A stretch of 39,020 bases of DNA from Bradyrhizobium manausense. Lineage in GTDB: Bacteria > Pseudomonadota > Alphaproteobacteria > Rhizobiales > Xanthobacteraceae. The notes beneath the pieces were generated by a model. That model made no database searches. It was not told where the DNA came from and saw nothing but the letters and a program-made list of their open reading frames with translations. The stretch lies in the NCBI RefSeq assembly GCF_018129685.1, contig NZ_JAFCLG010000033.1, positions 1-39,020 on the forward strand, read 5' to 3'. The position numbers were made by a program, and so were the translations under genes. Shown here piece after piece: positions 34,505-39,020 of this stretch. Numbering within the stretch: the stretch's first letter is position 1; the number at the start of each line of letters is the position of its first letter.

Positions 34505-37234
34505 TCAGGCCACATCCGTCGCCTTCTTCGCGACAGCCTTGGTGTAGAGCTCGAACAGCTTTTCCAGCCGCTCGGTGTCGTTGCGGAAGCGCCGCCCGAT
34601 ATAGATGCGCTCCAGCGTCTCGTCATTGCGCTCATGCGCCGCACGGAGATCGGCCGGCATCTTCTCGGGATCGTAGAGCTCGGCGATGGTCGCAGGGAAA
34701 TGCGCCTCGCGCGCGAGCAGGATGTCCTCGGCGCAACGGGTCAGGTCGGCCTTCATCTTTTCCGTAAGCTCGGGGAGGGGAAACGTATTATAACAAAGTG
34801 CGGTCGAATACCGTAGATCAGTCTTTAACCTCCCGGCAAGCGTTCTCACCCAGGACATATGCAATTGACTTAGCAAGAGAGCCAGATGCCACAACTCAGC
34901 ATCGTAGAGTGCCTGGGCCGAATCGCCGACAATGCAATCCTTCGAAAGAAGACCAAACGGTATGTATTGACGTCGTTCTGATGAGACGCGAGGTGCAATG
35001 ATCGAATAATATCTTGCCTGATGAGTGTAACGGAATTGATGCGGGCGCGATGAAATGGCCCGCGCCACCTCTCCACCATTCAGACGGAATTCGCGAACTT
35101 TGTCTATTCTGCGTCTAATTTCAGGAACTCCATTTGCCAACAAAATGCTCTCATCATCAATCCAAAGGCAATATCGCTGCTCACCGTTCAAGTAATCTCT
35201 CGACCCACAGAGCTTCTTTATAAGCTGCTCGGCCAAAGGGTGTTGCTTCAGCAAGCTTGCTTTTTCGTCGCTCGATAGAATGAGATGCCCTCCATCATAT
35301 GGGCTATTTCCTGTGATCATGGGCGTGAGCTGCGGGTTGCTCGATAGAGATTGCATAACCACCGTCTCGTTGCCGGCCACCAAATACGGACCGATGGAGT
35401 CAACCTCCCTCGCAAGCCCGCTCTCAAAGAGCTTTTTCTTTGTCCCCTCGCGTAGTCTTAGCCCGATTATTGAACAGATGACCGCTGCGTTATGGGTCGC
35501 GTTGTTCGACCACTTAAAATCTTTGTGGGCAAAGGAAATCTCGATTCCGAGTTTGAAAATTCGCGGCCAAAGTTGATGAACCTGCGCGCCTTGATTGATT
35601 GAGTTGGTCGCAACAAAGGCAATTTCGGCGTCATTGCGTGACGCGTATTCGGCGCCCTTCAATAGCCAACCAGACACGTAGTCCAGCTCACCAATCTGCA
35701 TCGTAGTCCCAAAAACTGCCGCGAGCTCCGCTTTCTGCGATGGCGATTGGCCCTTACCGCCCAAATAGGGCGGGTTCCCACAAATGTAGGTCTCACCGCC
35801 TTCAGACTCGAAATCGATCTGCGCCTGATCGAGCGGCACTTGAAATAAATCATTCGATTTGTGCTTTACGTCCGTGCGGATTGAAGGACAGATGCTGAAC
35901 CAATCGAGTCGCAACGCATTCCCGCAGGTGATCCAGTTCTCCGCATCGAGTGGCAAGAAATCGCGCAACGCCTCTTTCTGCCCCCGATAGAGCACATCAC
36001 ACTGATACTCCGCGATGATCAACGCCAGCCTCGCGATCTCAGCCGGAAAATCGCGCAACTCGATTCCTCGGAAGTTCGTCAGCGGAATATCCGTCCGCCG
36101 CTCCGGCTCGCTACGGCGCTCGTTGATTTCAGCCTCGATCTTGCGCATCTCCTTGTAGGCGATGACGAGAAAATTGCCGGAGCCGCACGCCGGATCGAAC
36201 ACGCGGATGCGCGCCATGCGATTGCGCAGATTGAGCAGCTTGCGTGTGTTGTCGCCCGCCTCCGCGAGGCGCTCGCGCAGCTCGTCGAGAAAAAGCGGAT
36301 TGAGCACCTTCAGAATGTTCGGCACGCTGGTGTAGTGCATGCCGAGCGCGCCGCGCTCTTCGTCCTCCGCCACGGCCTGGATCATCGAGCCGAAAATGTC
36401 GGGGTTGATTAGGCGCCAGTCGAGGCTGCCTATGTGCAGCAGATAGGTGCGCGCGATGCGGCTGAAGCTGGGGACGTCGAGGCTACCGGAGAACAGGCCG
36501 CCGTTGACGTAAGGAAAGGCGTCGGCCCAGCGCGGCATGTTCTCGGCAGCGCGCTCGCTGGTCTTGACGTTCATGGCGCGGAAGATGGCGCCGATCACCT
36601 CATGGGCGTTGGTGGCGTCGCTCATCTGCGTGACCGTCGCCGTGAACAGGTCGTTGCCGTTGAAGATGTCGGTGCTCTCGGCGAAGAAGCAGAAGATCAG
36701 ACGCGCCATGAAATGGTTCATGTCGTGGCGGCGCTCGGAGGTGCCCCAATCCGGATTGGTCCTGAGCAGTTCGACATAAAGCCGGTTGAGCCGGCCGGTG
36801 GCGCGGATGTCGAAGGCATTCTCGCGGATCTGCTTGACGGTGGTGATGCCTGCGAGCGGCAGGAAGAAACCGAAATGGTTGGGAAACTGGGGATAAGGAC
36901 AAGCGACGGTCTCGCCACTGGCGAGGTCTTCGGCCTCGAACATCACCCCGTCGGTGGCGAGTACGAACTTGGTCTTGGCCCGCGCGGTCGCGGGGCTCGC
37001 CTTGAGCGCGGCAAGCGTCGCCGTAACCTCGCCCGGCGGGGCCACCTTGATGTGGATATTGCCGGTCTGGAGAACGCCGCCGAGGTCGGACTTGTTGGTC
37101 TCGCCCTTGCGCAGACGCTTGAGGGTGGTTTCCTTGTTGCCGAAGGCTTGCAGAAAGGCGAAAGGAAATTCAGCGGCGTCGAACGGTTGTTCGGCCAGCG
37201 TGGAGATGGCCTCTTCGATTTCAACGGCGTTCAT
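34505..37234 (-). CDS. MmeI-like N6-adenine DNA methyltransferase
   Basis: 909 residues. Domains: an N-terminal region (1-150) of MmeI type without a visible PD-ExK nuclease motif; a helical domain (HFMARLIFCFFAEST, about 174-188); and a methyltransferase core with DPACGSGNF (motif I, 347-355) and NPPY (motif IV, 487-490, adenine-type). A target-recognition region (about 560-800) and a C-terminal helical end (CAEDILLAREAHFPATIAELYDP) complete it. It should methylate adenine in a specific DNA site. Because the nuclease domain of the MmeI enzymes is not evident, cutting would fall to the helicase/GIY-YIG pair downstream. The middle of the gene is markedly lower in GC than its ends. Confidence 0.9.
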   Translation of the reverse strand: MNAVEIEEAISTLAEQPFDAAEFPFAFLQAFGNKETTLKRLRKGETNKSDLGGVLQTGNIHIKVAPPGEVTATLAALKASPATARAKTKFVLATDGVMFEAEDLASGETVACPYPQFPNHFGFFLPLAGITTVKQIRENAFDIRATGRLNRLYVELLRTNPDWGTSERRHDMNHFMARLIFCFFAESTDIFNGNDLFTATVTQMSDATNAHEVIGAIFRAMNVKTSERAAENMPRWADAFPYVNGGLFSGSLDVPSFSRIARTYLLHIGSLDWRLINPDIFGSMIQAVAEDEERGALGMHYTSVPNILKVLNPLFLDELRERLAEAGDNTRKLLNLRNRMARIRVFDPACGSGNFLVIAYKEMRKIEAEINERRSEPERRTDIPLTNFRGIELRDFPAEIARLALIIAEYQCDVLYRGQKEALRDFLPLDAENWITCGNALRLDWFSICPSIRTDVKHKSNDLFQVPLDQAQIDFESEGGETYICGNPPYLGGKGQSPSQKAELAAVFGTTMQIGELDYVSGWLLKGAEYASRNDAEIAFVATNSINQGAQVHQLWPRIFKLGIEISFAHKDFKWSNNATHNAAVICSIIGLRLREGTKKKLFESGLAREVDSIGPYLVAGNETVVMQSLSSNPQLTPMITGNSPYDGGHLILSSDEKASLLKQHPLAEQLIKKLCGSRDYLNGEQRYCLWIDDESILLANGVPEIRRRIDKVREFRLNGGEVARAISSRPHQFRYTHQARYYSIIAPRVSSERRQYIPFGLLSKDCIVGDSAQALYDAELWHLALLLSQLHMSWVRTLAGRLKTDLRYSTALCYNTFPLPELTEKMKADLTRCAEDILLAREAHFPATIAELYDPEKMPADLRAAHERNDETLERIYIGRRFRNDTERLEKLFELYTKAVAKKATDVA

Positions 37235-37449
37235 AAGTCCAGGAGCCCAGCGTCAGGTTCGAGGGTAGGAGTGCCTCAGAAGGACCGCTGTGGCAACCGG
37301 TGCGTTGGTCTCGCACCGTCCTCGCCTACCTCTCCCCCGCCTTCCCCCACAAGGGGGGCGCCACAATCCGACGAACCACTCGATTCATACCCGTCTCTGG
37401 AATACTGGATCGCCCGGTCAAGCCGGGCGATGACGAGAGAGCGTACCCC
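37235..37449. repeat. Intergenic region with small palindromes
   Basis: No gene seen. It holds the hairpin CGCCCGG-TCAAG-CCGGGCG at 37411-37429, followed by ATGACGAGAG; this is a common intergenic motif type in Bradyrhizobium-like DNA. An uneven CCCCCG/GGGGGG hairpin lies near 37328-37362. The methyltransferase promoter should be here, but I see no confident boxes. Confidence 0.55.
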
Positions 37450-38724
37450 TCACATCCCCCGCTTCGGCCCGATCGCCTCGAACGCTGCCTTCTGCGCGTC
37501 GCCGAGATCGAACTCGAAATCGTCGAGCGCGTCAGTGACGCCGCCGACCGCTTGCAGCATTGTCTGAAGGCGCGTCTTCACGGCGGCGAGGCGGGCCTGC
37601 GGGGTTGCGGCCGCATCCTTCATCGCGCACGGGCTCAACGTCTCCATGGTGCGCAGCGTGGTGTCCTGGAGCACGTCGAGGCGGGCGCGTCCGGTGTCGT
37701 CGAGCTTGAGCGTCGCGGCGATGTCGGCGGCGGGCCATTGCTGCTGCACCAGTTGCTCGTACTGGCGCTGGGCCTTTACGTCGTAGCGGGGATCGCTGTC
37801 GGCATCGCAGGCTGACGCTGTCTGCGCGTCCTTGTGCTGGGCCGAGGCAAGTGCCGCGCGGCGTTCCATCGCCAGCGACTCCAGCCTTGCTTTCTGGTCC
37901 TCATCGAGCAGGTCCGTGAATTTTCCGAGGGCCGGCGCGATCGCGTCCGTGGCCTTGATCATCGCATCCAGCCTTGCCTGCATCGCGCCGAGGCGCTCCG
38001 CCGCTGACATCGCGGCCTGCGCCGGGCACGCGGCGCGGATGGTGTCGCGCGCCGCGGTCCAGGCCGCGCCGAGATCGTCGAGCGCAGTGCGCTGCATCTC
38101 GTTCGGCTGCACGGCGGCGGCGATGCGGTCGACAGGCAGGCCGCCGGTGTCGCTGCTGTCGCAGACCGCCTCGACCGACGGGACCCGTCGCCCGCGGCGG
38201 CCTTGCGGCGCGGTGTAGGCGGCGAGCTCCGGCGCGGCGTAGGGCGCGAAGATCGCGGCATAGATATCGCCATAGCCATAGAGCGAGAGGCTGGTCGTGT
38301 CGCCGAAGACGATCGCAGTGGTGAGATCGTCATGCGCGAACGGCCAGAATACCGGACCGATCCAGCCATAGCTGCCGTCGGGATGACGCCACCAGCCCTG
38401 CGGACGGCGGCCGCCATGCCAGCCGGACAGCGCGGCCTGCGCCGTCATCGCCGCACGTAGGATATAGGGATTGGCCACCTGGCCGCGCTCGGCGCCACGC
38501 GGATCCTGCGACCGCAACGCGGCGTCGCGGGTGCGGCCGCCGCGCACGGCCATGCGGCCGTGACGCAATCGCGCCAGACCAAGGACGTGACCGACGGCGA
38601 AACGGGCAACACCGAGCGGCCCGCCGCGTATTCCAAACTGCGCCTGGGCGGCATCAGGCAGCAGCACTGTCAGACACACCAGGACGGCGCCGGCCAGCGC
38701 CAGCGGCAATCGTGATCTCGACAT
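37450..38724 (-). CDS. Periplasmic LTXXQ-motif (Spy/CpxP-like) protein
   Basis: 424 residues from the ATG at 38724; a GTG at 38742 would add six and weaken the signal peptide. The signal peptide is MSRSRLPLALAGAVLVCLTV, cleaved after AQA. The middle part is Trp/Gly/Tyr-rich (GWWRHPDGSYGWIGPVFWPF). The C-terminal half has three helical repeats with L..xQ..xL patterns (NEMQRTALDDL, LLDEDQKARLESL, DLGDAQKAAFEAI), the LTXXQ signature of Spy/CpxP-like periplasmic chaperones or stress sensors. Several Cys residues may form disulfides. It shares no obvious link with the methyltransferase upstream of it. Confidence 0.8.
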   Translation of the reverse strand: MSRSRLPLALAGAVLVCLTVLLPDAAQAQFGIRGGPLGVARFAVGHVLGLARLRHGRMAVRGGRTRDAALRSQDPRGAERGQVANPYILRAAMTAQAALSGWHGGRRPQGWWRHPDGSYGWIGPVFWPFAHDDLTTAIVFGDTTSLSLYGYGDIYAAIFAPYAAPELAAYTAPQGRRGRRVPSVEAVCDSSDTGGLPVDRIAAAVQPNEMQRTALDDLGAAWTAARDTIRAACPAQAAMSAAERLGAMQARLDAMIKATDAIAPALGKFTDLLDEDQKARLESLAMERRAALASAQHKDAQTASACDADSDPRYDVKAQRQYEQLVQQQWPAADIAATLKLDDTGRARLDVLQDTTLRTMETLSPCAMKDAAATPQARLAAVKTRLQTMLQAVGGVTDALDDFEFDLGDAQKAAFEAIGPKRGM

Positions 38725-38906
38725 GACCACCGAGCCGACCACCTAATAGCCCTCCTCCAGCGCCAGGCACGCATCGCGTCGCAGGACAAAGACGCGCGAG
38801 GGAACCAAATGTTCCGCGGAGAGACGGCGAAGGCGTCGCGGAGTGAATGCGTACGATGCGGCGGCATCGGCGCTGGGCTCCCTCTCCCGCTTGCGGGCTA
38901 CCGGAT

Positions 38907-39020
38907 TCACACATCGCTTCGGTCTTCCCGGTGGCGCATCATCAGGTTGGTGCCGCGTTTCATGGCTTGGAACTCGAGCCAGCCCTGAAGCATGACGACG
39001 GGGCCCGGCTTGCCGTAGTA
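38907..39020 (-). CDS. C-terminal end of an unidentified protein (runs off the window)
   Basis: The reverse strand is open from the window edge to a TGA at 38907-38909, giving 37 residues: YYGKPGPVVMLQGWLEFQAM, then KRGTNLMMRHREDRSDV. The codons have the third-position GC bias of a real gene. Not recognised. It is followed by a 182-base gap to the LTXXQ gene, which shows nothing besides a short CTCTCCCGCTTGCGGG-type hairpin near 38883. Confidence 0.6.
   Translation of the reverse strand, partial: YYGKPGPVVMLQGWLEFQAMKRGTNLMMRHREDRSDV

Noticed and set aside
36800..37234. PD-ExK nuclease in the methyltransferase N-terminus, as in MmeI
   Set aside because: TDGVMFEAED is reminiscent, but the required D-(x)n-ExK arrangement is not visible, so a self-contained type IIL enzyme is not supported.

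Overview
The window looks like chromosomal DNA of a Bradyrhizobium-like alphaproteobacterium (Rhizobiales). This is judged from the high GC, the abundant intergenic palindromic elements, and the family mix: a form II CO-dehydrogenase-like cluster, a caspase/TPR protein, a CACHE-HAMP-GAF adenylate cyclase and an LTXXQ-type periplasmic protein. The species call is inference; no rRNA or tRNA gene was seen.

Layout. 1-1.4 kb: the 5' part of a chemotaxis receptor. 1.7-5.6 kb: coxS-coxL-coxM-type molybdenum hydroxylase genes ending in a strong terminator. 5.8-6.9 kb: a CaiB/BaiF (alpha-methylacyl-CoA racemase-like) gene. 7.1-16.4 kb: aromatic catabolism through homogentisate. Here hppD is divergent from an Lrp/AsnC regulator. 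A reverse-strand operon (FAD monooxygenase, DUF2783 protein, metallo-beta-lactamase-fold protein, hmgA, fahA) is divergent from a MarR regulator across a clear palindromic operator, and a lactonase-like hydrolase follows. 16.6-23.3 kb: a catalytically degenerate caspase-fold/TPR protein, an OmpA-like protein and an RND efflux pair. 23.4-29.1 kb: a Crp/Fnr regulator with a CRP-like box, an AsmA-like protein and a class III adenylate cyclase. 29.2-37.2 kb: an accessory region. 37.4-39.0 kb: an LTXXQ-motif periplasmic protein and the end of an unidentified gene.

The most unusual part is the reverse-strand block at 30.6-37.2 kb: an MmeI-like N6-adenine DNA methyltransferase, a BrnT-family toxin, an SF2 helicase, a GIY-YIG nuclease and a small AbrB/MazE-like protein. 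It reads as a restriction-modification-like defence operon with toxin-antitoxin parts built in. The helicase begins with about 40 residues that look like the N-terminus of a BrnA antitoxin, starting inside the 3' end of brnT exactly where brnA normally starts. The toxin therefore has no separate complete antitoxin gene here, and its antitoxin piece appears fused to the helicase. The middle of the methyltransferase has clearly lower GC than its ends, suggesting exchange of the specificity region. A frameshifted HigA-like remnant lies about 1 kb beyond the block.

The homogentisate genes form a near-complete route from 4-hydroxyphenylpyruvate (hppD, hmgA, fahA); no maleylacetoacetate isomerase is present in the window. 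The FAD monooxygenase may feed homogentisate from another hydroxylated aromatic acid.
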